Source: Desulfomicrobium macestii | GTDB taxonomy: Bacteria; Desulfobacterota; Desulfovibrionia; Desulfovibrionales; Desulfomicrobiaceae | Assembly (NCBI RefSeq): GCF_014873765.1 | Contig: NZ_JADBGG010000020.1 | Location: 1 to 64,000, forward strand | Length of the DNA: 64,000 nucleotides | Direction of reading: 5' to 3' | Shown here: piece after piece, positions 39,526-49,276 of the stretch | How the letters are laid out: each line of letters begins with the position of its first letter | Numbering within the stretch: position 1 is the first letter of the stretch | Program-made: the position numbers and the translations under genes | Notes under the pieces: generated by a model | What the model saw: the letters and a program-made list of their open reading frames with translations, nothing else | What the model was told of the DNA's origin: nothing | Databases searched by the model: none

Positions 39526-39873
39526 ATGTACGATATCAGATTGGTGAAGTTGGTGAACGGCGACATGGTGCTCGGCAAATGGAACGAGGAGAAGGGGATC
39601 ATCGCTGATCCGGCCATCCTGCAGACCATACCCACGCAGCAGGGCGGCATGCAGATGCTGCTGCTTCCTTTCGGCTATCCCTTTGATCAGGAAATGACCG
39701 GAGAGATCGAGCTCAAGCACGTCATCTACCAGTACAAGACCGTACCCGAGGAACTCAAGACCAAGTATCTTGAGGCGACCACCAACCTGACCCTGTCCGC
39801 CCCCGGCGGCCTCGGCAATTTGGGCGGCATGGGCGGCGGTGTGGCCGATTTCAGCAAATTCTTGAAAAAATAA
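39526..39873 (+). CDS. Conserved small protein with Sm-like start
   Basis: A 115-residue protein of unknown function. The N-terminus YDIRLVKLVNGDMVLGKWN resembles the first strands of an Sm-like fold, and the C-terminus is glycine-rich (GGLGNLGGMGGGVADFSKFL). No signal peptide or membrane segment. The ATG at 39526 is preceded by GATGAGG; a GTG at 39520 overlaps that site. A terminator follows. RNA binding is only a guess from the Sm-like start. Confidence 0.65.
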   Translation: MYDIRLVKLVNGDMVLGKWNEEKGIIADPAILQTIPTQQGGMQMLLLPFGYPFDQEMTGEIELKHVIYQYKTVPEELKTKYLEATTNLTLSAPGGLGNLGGMGGGVADFSKFLKK

Positions 39874-39893
39874 CGCAGCAGGCGCTGCCGGGA

Positions 39894-39921
39894 AAAGGGT
39901 GGCTTTCCACCCTTTTTTTTT
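39894..39921 (+). terminator. Rho-independent terminator
   Basis: AAAGGGTGG-CTTT-CCACCCTTT followed by a T-run. Confidence 0.85.
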
Positions 39922-39950
39922 CTGCCCGGCCCCGCGCACGGCAAGGACCC

Positions 39951-42497
39951 ATGAAGGCTCTGCTCCCCCTCTTTTCCCGCCCCAGTCATTACCTCGGCAC
40001 CGAGATCAACAGCGTCCACAAGGACCTGAAAACGGTCCGCGCCCACGTGGCCCTGGCCTTTCCGGATCTCTACGAAGTGGCCATGTCCTATCTTGGACAG
40101 AAGATTCTGTACGACATCGTCAACGGCACGGAACATTTCTACGCCGAGCGGGTCTTCGCGCCCACCGAGGACGTGGCCGAGGTGCTCCGGGCCCACGACA
40201 CGCCCCTGGCCACCCTGGAGAGTGACACGCCGCTCAGGGATCTGGACGGCGTGCTCTTCAGCATCACCCATGAGCTGTGCTACACCAACGTGCTCTACAT
40301 GCTCGATCTGGGGGGGATTCCCCTGCGTGCGGCGCAGCGTGGCGACGGGCATCCGCTGGTCATCGCCGGAGGAGGCTGCACCTTCAACGCCGAGCCGCTG
40401 GCCGCTTTTGTCGATGTCATGGTGCTTGGCGACGGGGAGGAAATCCTGCCCGAGATGCTCGGACTCATCGCGCGCGGCAAGGACGAAGGCTGGGCCCGAG
40501 GCGAACTTATCAGGCGCCTGGCCGAGGTGCCCGGCGTGTACGTGCCTTCGTTTTTCGAGGACGACGGCCATGGGGCCATGCGCCCGCTGGACGGCGAGAT
40601 GCCCCGGGTCGAGAAGCGCATCGTCATGGACATGAATGCGGTCTCCTTTCCGACGCGACAGATAGTGCCCTTCGGCAAGCCCGTGCATGACCGCTATTCG
40701 GTCGAGATCGCGCGCGGCTGCACCCGTGGCTGCCGCTTCTGTCAGGCGGGCATGATCTACCGCCCCGTGCGCGAGCGCGAGGTGGACGTGCTCGGCTCCA
40801 TCATCGATCGCGGCCTGGCCGAGACGGGCAGCGAGGAATTGTCCTTCCTGTCGCTCAGCACCGGCGACTTCAGCGCGCTGGAAGCTCTTTTCCTGTCATC
40901 CTACAGCCATTGCAGGCAGGAGCAGGTCTCCATCTCCCTGCCGTCCCTGCGCGTGGGCTCCGTTTCCGAGGATCTCATGCGGCTCATGGGCAAGATCCGG
41001 CACACGGGCATGACCCTGGCCCCCGAGGCAGGCACCCAGCGGCTGCGCAACGTCATCAACAAGGGCGTGACCGAGGACGAGCTGCTCGATCACACGGAGA
41101 AGGCCTTTCGCCTGGGTTGGCAGCAGGTCAAACTGTATTTCATGATGGGCTTGCCCACGGAGACCCGCGAGGATCTGCACGGCATTCTCGATCTGTGCCT
41201 GAAGGTCGCGGCCAGCGCCGGAAAGAACGTCAGGCGCCTTCAGGTCACGGCGGCGGTCTCGCCGTTCGTGCCCAAGCCGCACACCCCGTTTCAGTGGGAG
41301 CGGCAGATCTCCATGGCCGAGATCGAGGAACGGCTGGCCTATCTGCGCAACATCTTCCGTCCCTACAAGAAGCTCAAGCTCAAGTGGCACCATTCGCACA
41401 TGACCTGGCTCGAAGGGGTCTTCTCGCGCGGCGACCGGCACCTGGCTCCCGCCCTGGAGGCCGCCTACGCCAAGGGCGCGCTCTTCACCAGCTGGTCCGA
41501 TCATCTGCGCCTAGAGCCGTGGCTTGAGGCCTTTGCCGAAACCGGCATCGATGCGGAGTCCTATCTGCGCGAACGCGATCCAGAGCAGCCACTGCCCTGG
41601 GATCACCTCGCCTCCGGGGTGAGCCGCAAATATCTGCTCACCGAGCGCCGCCGCGCCTTGGAAGAGGCCGCCACTCCCGACTGCCGCTACGAGGCCTGCC
41701 GGTCCTGCGGGGTCTGCAACCTGGACGGTCGCGAATCCGAACTGACGCGCCAGGCGGCAGGCCATGACATCGTCCCGGTCATCAACCGCGCCACCCGAGA
41801 TCAGGAAGACGCCGGGTTGGTGGACGAGCCGCCAACTCAAAACGCGGCTCCCTTCATCGACCTGCACAACAAGGAGCAGCGCTTTCGCCTGTGGTACTCC
41901 AAGACCGGCCCAGCCATGTACCTCAGCCAGCTTGAACTGCAACGGATTTTCGAGCGTGCGTTCCGCCGCGCGCGCATGCCCCTGGCTTTCAGCAGCGGCT
42001 TCCACCCCGCGCCGCTCCTGTCCTTTGCCCGGGCACTGCCGGTCGGCGTCGGCAGCATCTGCGAGTGGATGGATTTCTTCGTGCGCGAGCACATGGTCGT
42101 CAAGGATCTGCCCGTCCTGCTTGAAGCCGAGCTGCCCCAGGGCATGCGCGTGGTCAAGGTGGACGAGCTGCCCTGTCAGGGCAAGGCGCCCATCTCGAAC
42201 CATGAGCGTTTTTCCCTTGGGTTCGTGAGCGCGGAAGACAGCCAGCGCTTCGCGGCCCGGCTTCCGGCCTTTCTGGAGGCGGCGGAGTGGAAGGTGTTCA
42301 AGCGGACCAAGAAGGGTGAACCCGGAGAAGTGGACGTACGGCCCATGGTCAAGTCCATCACGGAAGACGAAAAGGGCTTTGTCATCGATTTCGACTGGCA
42401 GACCCTCTATGTCAGCCCCATCTTCGTGCTGCAGGCCGTGGATCCGGAGTTCACGATGCTGCAGGGACGGCTGATCAAGACGGCCCAGTTTTTCTGA
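39951..42497 (+). CDS. TIGR03960-type radical SAM protein with DUF2344 domain
   Basis: An 848-residue fusion. Residues 1-230 resemble a B12-binding-like domain; residues about 245-480 are the radical SAM core with CTRGCRFC (Cys257, Cys261, Cys264) binding the 4Fe-4S cluster. A Cys-rich linker (CRYEACRSCGVCNLDG) follows, and residues about 640-848 are the TIGR03936/DUF2344 domain (RLWYSKTGPAMYLSQLELQR). In other bacteria these two parts are often separate neighbouring genes. The function is unknown; a tRNA- or rRNA-modifying role has been suggested because of the usual link to ribonuclease G. No truncation is visible. Confidence 0.88.
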   Translation: MKALLPLFSRPSHYLGTEINSVHKDLKTVRAHVALAFPDLYEVAMSYLGQKILYDIVNGTEHFYAERVFAPTEDVAEVLRAHDTPLATLESDTPLRDLDGVLFSITHELCYTNVLYMLDLGGIPLRAAQRGDGHPLVIAGGGCTFNAEPLAAFVDVMVLGDGEEILPEMLGLIARGKDEGWARGELIRRLAEVPGVYVPSFFEDDGHGAMRPLDGEMPRVEKRIVMDMNAVSFPTRQIVPFGKPVHDRYSVEIARGCTRGCRFCQAGMIYRPVREREVDVLGSIIDRGLAETGSEELSFLSLSTGDFSALEALFLSSYSHCRQEQVSISLPSLRVGSVSEDLMRLMGKIRHTGMTLAPEAGTQRLRNVINKGVTEDELLDHTEKAFRLGWQQVKLYFMMGLPTETREDLHGILDLCLKVAASAGKNVRRLQVTAAVSPFVPKPHTPFQWERQISMAEIEERLAYLRNIFRPYKKLKLKWHHSHMTWLEGVFSRGDRHLAPALEAAYAKGALFTSWSDHLRLEPWLEAFAETGIDAESYLRERDPEQPLPWDHLASGVSRKYLLTERRRALEEAATPDCRYEACRSCGVCNLDGRESELTRQAAGHDIVPVINRATRDQEDAGLVDEPPTQNAAPFIDLHNKEQRFRLWYSKTGPAMYLSQLELQRIFERAFRRARMPLAFSSGFHPAPLLSFARALPVGVGSICEWMDFFVREHMVVKDLPVLLEAELPQGMRVVKVDELPCQGKAPISNHERFSLGFVSAEDSQRFAARLPAFLEAAEWKVFKRTKKGEPGEVDVRPMVKSITEDEKGFVIDFDWQTLYVSPIFVLQAVDPEFTMLQGRLIKTAQFF

Positions 42498-42510
42498 GGC
42501 GCAAAATGAA

Positions 42511-42536
42511 AAAGGCGAAGCAAGTGCTTCGCCTTT
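42511..42536. terminator. Bidirectional terminator
   Basis: AAAGGCGAAGC and GCTTCGCCTTT pair perfectly between two convergent genes. Confidence 0.85.
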
Positions 42537-42557
42537 CCGGTTGGTACAGAGGCAAGA

Positions 42558-42950
42558 TTACTTCTTGACCCGTTTTTCCCAGAGCTTCATGTCCTGCATC
42601 TTCTTGCGGCGGTCACGAGCCAGGGATTTGGCCACCAGGGACGTGCCCTTCTTGTAGCCCCATTTTTCCCGGTATTCTTCGGGGGTGAGGCCGTGGGTTG
42701 CCAGGTGGCGTTTGGTCAGCACCTTGAACGACTTCGAGCATTCCATGCAGATGATGCTTTTTTCGCGGATGGCTTTTTTGGCATCATCAAGAGACAGGGT
42801 TGCTTCGGGTTCGGGCTGGTTTCCTTCGGCGACGTTCTTGATTCCTTCGGTCAACGAACGAATCATGGACGTCAGCTCTTCCTCGGTCATGTTGCGCACA
42901 CTGGCTTGTGCTTTGACGATTTCGAGCGCTTGTTTTACATAATCTTCCAT
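42558..42950 (-). CDS. MucR/Ros family transcriptional regulator
   Basis: A 130-residue prokaryotic zinc-finger regulator. The C2H2-type finger is CMECSKSFKVLTKRHLATH, with Cys68, Cys71, His82 and His86, followed by LTPEEYREKWGYK, the family's C-terminal signature. MucR proteins repress surface polysaccharide, motility and envelope genes by binding AT-rich sites. In a genome with AT-rich polysaccharide and sorted-protein genes it is a plausible silencer of those islands, but no direct evidence exists here. It has an AT-rich upstream region with several T-A steps, which could be autoregulated. Confidence 0.92.
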   Translation of the reverse strand: MEDYVKQALEIVKAQASVRNMTEEELTSMIRSLTEGIKNVAEGNQPEPEATLSLDDAKKAIREKSIICMECSKSFKVLTKRHLATHGLTPEEYREKWGYKKGTSLVAKSLARDRRKKMQDMKLWEKRVKK

Positions 42951-43113
42951 GTGTAACCTCCAACTATCGCGTATTTGTAATTAGTAGGGTTAGTTTCGTT
43001 CTGTAAATTTGTCAACACGCTATAAATGTTTACGGTGATACATCCAAAATTGAGTGCACGATATTTTTTCATTCAGGAAAACTAATCGATAATAACGCTA
43101 CAGGGAGAAAAAA

Positions 43114-43596
43114 ATGGCAATTCCGCACAATGCGATGAACGACATGGCCCAGGTTTTTCATTTTGAATTTTGGCTTCGCTATTATTTTATCGAAGAGCAG
43201 GATGGCAGCCTTTTTATTAAATTGACTGAAGAGCAGGAAAAACAGATGCAGGCCAAATTCCCCGAATACTGGGAGTTGGCGGAGAGCGTGCAAGGCCGTC
43301 CCCTGTCCCCCGAGCTGTCCCAGCAGGCCGTGGTCGAGTTTCTCCAGGTCAACTTCGAAGGCAAGAAATACCCGGCCAACACCGTTTTGAAGGTTCTGGA
43401 CAGCAAGGATTTTTCAGTTGAGATGTATCTGTTCGACACCTGGGTGGATCTGCATGAAGATCAGCTCATGCAGAAGATCTTCGGGTTCGACTACTGGATG
43501 CAGATTTACGGTGAATGGAAGACGACGGAGAAGGCGCAGCAATTGCTTCAGTCCCTCAAGCTGCAGATGCAGGGCGAGCACGGAGCCATGAACTGA
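43114..43596 (+). CDS. Conserved hypothetical protein
   Basis: A 160-residue soluble acidic protein that I cannot assign. It is rich in aromatic residues (FHFEFWLRYYFIEEQ at the start; FGFDYWMQIYGEWKTTEKAQQ near the end), without signal peptide or membrane segments. An AGGGAG site precedes the ATG. It stands alone between an AT-rich promoter region and a long hairpin. It is probably a lineage-specific protein. Confidence 0.65.
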   Translation: MAIPHNAMNDMAQVFHFEFWLRYYFIEEQDGSLFIKLTEEQEKQMQAKFPEYWELAESVQGRPLSPELSQQAVVEFLQVNFEGKKYPANTVLKVLDSKDFSVEMYLFDTWVDLHEDQLMQKIFGFDYWMQIYGEWKTTEKAQQLLQSLKLQMQGEHGAMN

Positions 43597-43641
43597 AAAA
43601 CGCTTGAGCGTCGGGTTTCGGACATAATTCTCGGACAAAAT

Positions 43642-43678
43642 GGGTGACGGGCAGCAGTATGGCTACTGCCCGTCACCC
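43642..43678. terminator. Long hairpin between convergent genes
   Basis: GGGTGACGGGCAG and CTGCCCGTCACCC form a perfect 13-bp stem. It overlaps the last codons of the minus-strand gene ending at 43663. T-runs are short, so termination is likely but not certain. Confidence 0.6.
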
Positions 43679-44883
43679 ATTTTCACGCCCACGGCCGGAA
43701 GTTCAGCCCTAAGCTCAGGCAGGGCTTCCCGGGCCTTGTCGTAGAGGGCCTGCTGGGCCGCTTTTTCCTCGGCCTGCCGGGCCTTGAACTCGTCGTAGGC
43801 GATCTTGCTTTCCTTGAGGGCGGCTTCGTATTCGGACTGGGTCATGCAGGGGACGAAGTTGATTTTGGGGATGCCTTTGAGGAATTTTTGGGCATAGATT
43901 TCGGCATTTGCTCCTGTCGAAGAAATATTTCGGTTTGTTGAAAACTCGCCATTATTTTCAAGTCTGGCCATCAACGCAGAATAAAAAAAAGCTTTTTTAC
44001 AGTCTTGTTTGATGGCTAAGTACATATCATCTCTACGCTCTTGGCCGTCCTCATAAAGGAATACCAACATTGCTCCAGTATCAGCGTCGCCATTCCTTAT
44101 GGATTGATCCCAATAATGCACAGTCATTTGACATGATTCATCCAAAGGGCGCTCAGCGCGGTCTCTTGCATACGCAGCCCCTGCGAAATAATTCGCCCAC
44201 GCATCTCCGAGTTCCGCTGCACGGACCACCCAGTACCATTTCTCCCTTTCACCCTTGGCGATGTAATCAGGCATGGGGTTTTTGATTTCTTGCCCTGGCA
44301 GGGGTGTGAAGTCGTCTCCCTTGAAAGAGTAGTCGCTGATGAACATCATGCTCTTGCGGTTTCCCGCCAGAGCGCTTTTGCGGAAATGCTTCGGGCCGTT
44401 CACGTACACCGGTGCATGACTCAGGGGAGGAAAGCCGGAGAGCCAGTGCAGGTAGAACATGCCTAAAAGCCAGTGGCCCTCGCCCTCGCCAAGATGTCGG
44501 ATGAGCCACGCTTCTATGGATGAAACATCGATACCTTCAGAGAACTCCGGGTCCACGTGCGGAAGGACAGCGGCCATGGCCAGGGCGTGGATGTCGCCTG
44601 CGAGCCCTTTTTCGATGAGGTTACGAAGTTCTCTCTGTTTTTCGAATGCGTTTAAACCATTTCCGGTGGCCGATAGCGTTGTTTTATAAGCATACCGAAT
44701 GAACTCTACATCAGTGGACAGTTCCTCATCGGCAGGTCCCGAAGCTTCCTCGTAAAAGAACTTTGCCTGCTCGGCCGGGGTGGCGTGCGCCGTGAGCATA
44801 AGAGAGAGATGGCAGGCAAGCATTGCGAAGGAGATGATGAAATATTTCATCGCCGCTTTCTTCATTGCTAGAGTTTCCGTCAT
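43663..44883 (-). CDS. Exported Sel1-repeat protein, candidate T6SS immunity protein
   Basis: A 406-residue protein. A signal peptide (AMKYFIISFAMLACHLSLML, cleavage near AHA) points to the periplasm. Several Sel1-like repeats can be read (GEGHWLLGMFYLHWLSG, LGDAWANYFAGAAYARD, GDADTGAMLVFLYEDG). The C-terminal 60 residues are a charged helix. The start overlaps the stop of the VasX-like toxin by ATGA. Sel1-type exported proteins are often encoded last in VgrG operons and some act as immunity proteins; that role here is inferred from position and export. The middle of the gene is AT-richer than its neighbours. Confidence 0.65.
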   Translation of the reverse strand: MTETLAMKKAAMKYFIISFAMLACHLSLMLTAHATPAEQAKFFYEEASGPADEELSTDVEFIRYAYKTTLSATGNGLNAFEKQRELRNLIEKGLAGDIHALAMAAVLPHVDPEFSEGIDVSSIEAWLIRHLGEGEGHWLLGMFYLHWLSGFPPLSHAPVYVNGPKHFRKSALAGNRKSMMFISDYSFKGDDFTPLPGQEIKNPMPDYIAKGEREKWYWVVRAAELGDAWANYFAGAAYARDRAERPLDESCQMTVHYWDQSIRNGDADTGAMLVFLYEDGQERRDDMYLAIKQDCKKAFFYSALMARLENNGEFSTNRNISSTGANAEIYAQKFLKGIPKINFVPCMTQSEYEAALKESKIAYDEFKARQAEEKAAQQALYDKAREALPELRAELPAVGVKMGDGQ

Positions 44884-47800
44884 GAGAAATTCCCCTGGGT
44901 CTGGGCGATGTCGTTCTCCGAAAAGTCCTCGGCCGTGACGTCGCGCTGCAGCGACACATCGAGGAAGCTCCGTGCTGAAGAGAAGAGTTCCATATCATCA
45001 TTGAACATGTGGAATACGGCAGAGGGCAGGGCAATGGAGTAGTCGCCCGGTCCTGGTGTTTTTTCGAGGCGATCCTTCACGAGAAGCAGGATCTTGGCCA
45101 CATCGAACTCGAGCACGGTCTTCTGGATTCCATCCACTGTGTAGTCCTGAGGCTCTCGGGCCAGTTGCCCGCCGTCCAGATCGACGGTCACGCCGCCAGT
45201 CCCGGACGCATTGCGCACGATGACGCCGACACCGGCTGCGACAGGGCCGAGGATTGCCCCGGAAATGCAGCTCGTGACCACCTGCAGCCTGTTTCCGGCA
45301 GCGAGGCCCATCTCGATGCGGGGGCTGTAGAGGGCTCCCACGTCTTTATGTACGTGTGCGAAGAAATCCTTCCAGGCCGCTTTCGCTTCCTGCTCTTGCG
45401 GCGAAGAGAAGACTATTGTTTTTCCGAACGGATCAAAAATGGGGCTGCTGTCCAGAATTTTTCGGGTGGAGGCGTCCGCCCAGTAATTGTTCTTGGCGGC
45501 GGTCTCCAAAGTATCGTCCTTGAAGAGATCGGCAGCAAGGGGCGTCCCCATGCCCGCGATGAAGGCCCCCGCGCCGCACAGCAGCGAGGATGTGGTCACT
45601 GCGACGGCTCCGAGCGCAAAGGTGGCCAGGCCACCCATGAAGGTCACGGCAGCCGCGTCAAAGTCCTTGTTTCGCATCAGTTTGAAGACATCCAGAGTGT
45701 CCATGACCAGGCCGAGGGCAAGGCCGGTGATCTGGTGAAACAGGACAGTGAGCAGGCGGAACGAGTGTATGCGTACGCGTTTCGCCAAGGCCATTTCCAG
45801 CACTACAAGGCCGTCGGCCGTCACGGAGGCGACATCGCGCAGGAAGGGCGCAAGGTCCTTGCGAGCGGACTTCAATTCGTCCGTGAGTTGAAAGGCCGTC
45901 ATGATCAGGTTGATCCCGCTCATGCATCCATCCAGCGCGTTGACGGCCCGGCCAAGGGAAGTCACGAAATGGAAACGGGCTTCTGTCTGGATGTGATTTA
46001 TCTGGGTTTGATCGAAACCTGTCCTGGCAATAGCTCGTTCGATTTTTGTGCTGGTGCGCAACTCATAGCTCTGCCTCCACGTCAGAATATTCTCTTGCAG
46101 ATCGGACAGGGCCTTCTGCTCCATGCTATCGCTGAGGGCCAGAGCTTGCCATGCTTGCGCCTGCTCCTCGCGCAGACTTTTGATCCTGTCCCGCTTTTGT
46201 TGGATTTTGGCATGGGTGGACACGCGCAGGTCGGACGAGCGCAGAGGCATGCCCATGGCGCCCGTGTGTCGTTCGTAGCTGTGGATAAGTTCCGTGCGCG
46301 CCGAGATCAGGGCTGTTTTGGCTTGCTGGATTTCTCTCTCGATCTGGCGCATTTGCTTGCCTGACCCCAGCGGATCGAGCGTTGCCCGAGTCAGGGCGTC
46401 CTTGGCATTGTTCCATCCAGCTTTCGCTGAGGCAAAGGATTGCTCGGCTTGTTTGAGTCTGAGTTTTTCCGCGTCGAGAGCCGGAGCGTATCTGGTCTTT
46501 GAGATGAGATAATCGGACCACGCCCTCTGGCTCCCTTTCTCAGCTTCTTTAAGATTGGCTTGGGCGCGTTTGACTTTCGCCGCCCAGAAAGCCTCTTCCT
46601 TGCGAAGTTTCCCAATTCCCAGGCTGGCGCTTCTGTATTCCCGCTCCGCAATTTCGCACTGGTTTTTTGCCGTCTTGAGTTTATCGAATTCCTTTTTGAG
46701 GAATATCTCCAAGGGCATGGTGAAGGCGCCGACTACCGAATGGAGGGTGTCGAAGGTCTTCTTCACTGCGGAGTCATCGGCGGTTTCGGCCTCTCCGGGG
46801 ATGGGGTAGAATTCGGAATTGACCCAGACCTGAGCCGCGAAGGACCCGTCGGCCAGGGTTCTCGAAGGCTCGGCGGGTGGGAAACCCAGACGCCTGTTGA
46901 AGGCGGTGATGATCGGCTGGACTCTTGCGGCCGTCCCCGCTTTCTTGGAGCGATCCGCCATGTACGAGGTCAGCTGTGTCAGAAGAAGACCGTATTCATT
47001 GCCGGGCACTGACCCTTCGCCCACGATCCGCTCGAAAAGCCCGAGAAAGGGTGATCCTTGGGAAAAGAGACCGTCCAGAACGACGAAGGACGGGAGCCGG
47101 GCGGCGATATTGTGAAACGCTCCGGCCAGGATGGCCAGGCGGGCCACGGTCAGGGGATCGGCCGGGATTTCATCGCTGTTGAAGGCCGTGGCGGGGTCCA
47201 CCGGGTAAGGCTTTTTCTGGTCGTCGCTCAGGAAGAAATTCCCGAGCTGGAACTGGAAGGAGTAGATGGGCCTCGTGTCCTGCACGAGGGCCTGCCAGCT
47301 CCCGGTGATGAAATTCAGGCGATCCTCCAGATATTCCAGCGCTTCGGAGTGGCTTCGTTTGAAATTGTTGTAGGGAGCGAGGTCCGGCAGGAACGCTGCC
47401 CGTGGCTGCTCAGGTTCGTAATGGCAGTCGCCGGGCCTGACGGGCGGCTTGATGACGCGATTGTCCTTTCTCCCCTTCGACTCCGCATACAGCCTGGTCA
47501 GCTCCCCCGAAACGATCATGGGTTCGTGCCAACGCGCATACAGGGACAGATCTTCCAGCCCCGCGCTATACGCCGCGACCATGTCGTAGATCATGCCCAC
47601 GGGGTCGGCCAGACAGGCCACGTGGGTGTCGTGGTGTGTCGACTCCGGCAACGGTTTGGCGCTAAAGGGCGAGGCCGAGGCATCCCAGCGTTTCCAGGGG
47701 GAGAGTCTGCCGCACAGTTCCTGCGGCGACCATTCCTTGCTTTCCGCCGGTTTGCGTTCCTCGAAAAGGTTGACCCCCGCGCCCTCTTGGCGCAGCCGCA

Positions 47801-48386
47801 GCAGGCAGCCGGGCTCTTCGGCGTATTCCTCCACATGGTTGGGCAGGTCGTCGGCATGAAAGCAGGTTGGGGATGCTTCATAGGAGTACTGGCGCAGTCC
47901 GGGGTTCACCGCCTTGCCGAGGGTCACGAGTTGCATCTGCTCGTAGGGATCGGCCGCGAGGTTCCTGCGCATCTCTTTCCAGACTTCCTTGTCGCGCTCG
48001 CTTGGGAACTCCTCCTCGGACTTGGGGATGCGGATGAAGAGCATGTAGAGCTGGCTCACCTCCCGTGGCACCGCAATGGTGTCCGGCCTGCTCGCAAACC
48101 CCGTGCTGCGGGGTCCGTCAAGCATGGTCAGTCTGCCGCCCTTGGCAGCGAAGACGGCAATGTTTTCTTCGGTGGGGTTGGAGTTCCACGTGGCTAAGAC
48201 ATATCCGCTGTCCAGGGTGCGCAGGGTGTAGGCGTGATTGACCTCGGGCAGGTTCGCGCCCGGCTTGAAGGCCTTCAATACGTTGTCCGGAATGGTGCAG
48301 TCCGTGTGCGTGCAGAGAGCGAAGCGTACGGGGATGATGTGTCTGAAACTGCAAGGGATGATTTTTACCTCATTGATTAGCGGCAT
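44880..48386 (-). CDS. VasX-like type VI toxin effector
   Basis: An 1168-residue protein. The N-terminal 350 residues resemble the VasX/BTH_I2691-type T6SS effector start (IIPVRFALCTHTD, then TLRTLDSGYVLATW). Residues about 560-780 are long charged helices, probably coiled coil. Two hydrophobic clusters, near 870-955 (FMGGLATFALGAVAVTTSSL) and 1032-1055 (SGAILGPVAAGVGVIV), suit a colicin-like membrane-inserting toxin. The ATG at 48386 follows GGAGG; upstream in-frame DNA belongs to the adaptor gene. It is encoded after VgrG and a DUF4123 adaptor and is probably loaded on that VgrG. Pore formation is inferred. Confidence 0.72.
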   Translation of the reverse strand: MPLINEVKIIPCSFRHIIPVRFALCTHTDCTIPDNVLKAFKPGANLPEVNHAYTLRTLDSGYVLATWNSNPTEENIAVFAAKGGRLTMLDGPRSTGFASRPDTIAVPREVSQLYMLFIRIPKSEEEFPSERDKEVWKEMRRNLAADPYEQMQLVTLGKAVNPGLRQYSYEASPTCFHADDLPNHVEEYAEEPGCLLRLRQEGAGVNLFEERKPAESKEWSPQELCGRLSPWKRWDASASPFSAKPLPESTHHDTHVACLADPVGMIYDMVAAYSAGLEDLSLYARWHEPMIVSGELTRLYAESKGRKDNRVIKPPVRPGDCHYEPEQPRAAFLPDLAPYNNFKRSHSEALEYLEDRLNFITGSWQALVQDTRPIYSFQFQLGNFFLSDDQKKPYPVDPATAFNSDEIPADPLTVARLAILAGAFHNIAARLPSFVVLDGLFSQGSPFLGLFERIVGEGSVPGNEYGLLLTQLTSYMADRSKKAGTAARVQPIITAFNRRLGFPPAEPSRTLADGSFAAQVWVNSEFYPIPGEAETADDSAVKKTFDTLHSVVGAFTMPLEIFLKKEFDKLKTAKNQCEIAEREYRSASLGIGKLRKEEAFWAAKVKRAQANLKEAEKGSQRAWSDYLISKTRYAPALDAEKLRLKQAEQSFASAKAGWNNAKDALTRATLDPLGSGKQMRQIEREIQQAKTALISARTELIHSYERHTGAMGMPLRSSDLRVSTHAKIQQKRDRIKSLREEQAQAWQALALSDSMEQKALSDLQENILTWRQSYELRTSTKIERAIARTGFDQTQINHIQTEARFHFVTSLGRAVNALDGCMSGINLIMTAFQLTDELKSARKDLAPFLRDVASVTADGLVVLEMALAKRVRIHSFRLLTVLFHQITGLALGLVMDTLDVFKLMRNKDFDAAAVTFMGGLATFALGAVAVTTSSLLCGAGAFIAGMGTPLAADLFKDDTLETAAKNNYWADASTRKILDSSPIFDPFGKTIVFSSPQEQEAKAAWKDFFAHVHKDVGALYSPRIEMGLAAGNRLQVVTSCISGAILGPVAAGVGVIVRNASGTGGVTVDLDGGQLAREPQDYTVDGIQKTVLEFDVAKILLLVKDRLEKTPGPGDYSIALPSAVFHMFNDDMELFSSARSFLDVSLQRDVTAEDFSENDIAQTQGNFS

Positions 48387-49276
48387 AAGGCGATCCTCCG
48401 GTGAGCGGGTATGGTCGTCTTCAGCAGATGCGCATCGAAGTCTCCGGTCGACTCCGGGTTGCCGTGCAGCAGCGTTCGGATATCCAAAAGTTGTGAGAAG
48501 TCTGTGATGCCGTATTTCTTCTGCAATTCGTGGCATTCGGCCCTGACCCCTTCCCGTTCGGCCTCGTTGACGGGTCCGTGGGAGCGGCTGGACAGAATAC
48601 GGACATCGCAGCCGTGAAAACGCCTCGAAAAGGTTTTTTCGCGCTCTGTGAGGTCGCCCTTCAACGTCGCGATATGACGATCGAGAAGCCGCGTTTCCCG
48701 GAGTTCATGGAAGTCGTCCAGAAAGGAAAGCGGGATGCGCAACGCTTCACGCACCTGCGTTCGGTCTTCCGGAATTTCGCAATGGATCCAGGCTCCGATG
48801 CTCTCGGCAATGTCGGCGCGCAAAAGAATGGAGAACAGGCCTCGCACCACAAGCGGAAACACTGCCGGAATCTGCATGCAGTCGCACAGCACCTGCGGGT
48901 CCTGCCATCGGCACAAGGTGTGGCCCCCTGCTTCCCTGGACGGAAAAATAGCCTGGGTCAGCGTGGCGGCGGTCGTTTCGAGATCGCCCGGTCCCGAAAG
49001 AAAGACGCCGAGACAGGAACATCGATCTTCCGTGAGAAACCACTCCACCAGAGGGCTTTGCGCGGTTACGCTCACCAGCATGGGGCTCAGGGAGAGCAAT
49101 GCTCCAAGTGACGGGTTCGACGCAAACAGGAATGCGTATTGAGGATTCTGCTCAAGGCTGAAAATGTCTTGCAGGCAGTCGTTCTTTGCCGCGCCTTCCA
49201 GGAGCAGCCAGGTGCGGCGTCCGGATTCGACTTGGAGCCGGAACCACTCATCGACCAACGTAGTCGCCTTGATCAT
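48377..49276 (-). CDS. DUF4123 adaptor/chaperone for T6SS effector
   Basis: A 299-residue protein with an N-terminal DUF4123 domain (WLLLEGAAKNDCLQDIF, then SPLVEWFLTEDRCSCLGVFL and HTLCRWQDPQVL), the type of chaperone (Tec/TAP-1) that links a specific effector to its VgrG. The ATG at 49276 overlaps the vgrG stop by ATGA and has a GGAGG site. Its end overlaps the effector gene by ten bases. The order vgrG, adaptor, effector, immunity is the usual one. Confidence 0.85.
   Translation of the reverse strand: MIKATTLVDEWFRLQVESGRRTWLLLEGAAKNDCLQDIFSLEQNPQYAFLFASNPSLGALLSLSPMLVSVTAQSPLVEWFLTEDRCSCLGVFLSGPGDLETTAATLTQAIFPSREAGGHTLCRWQDPQVLCDCMQIPAVFPLVVRGLFSILLRADIAESIGAWIHCEIPEDRTQVREALRIPLSFLDDFHELRETRLLDRHIATLKGDLTEREKTFSRRFHGCDVRILSSRSHGPVNEAEREGVRAECHELQKKYGITDFSQLLDIRTLLHGNPESTGDFDAHLLKTTIPAHRRIALCR

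Noticed and set aside
43642-43678. Regulatory RNA hairpin or attachment site
   Set aside because: A perfect 13-bp stem between convergent genes is adequately explained as a terminator, although its T-runs are short.
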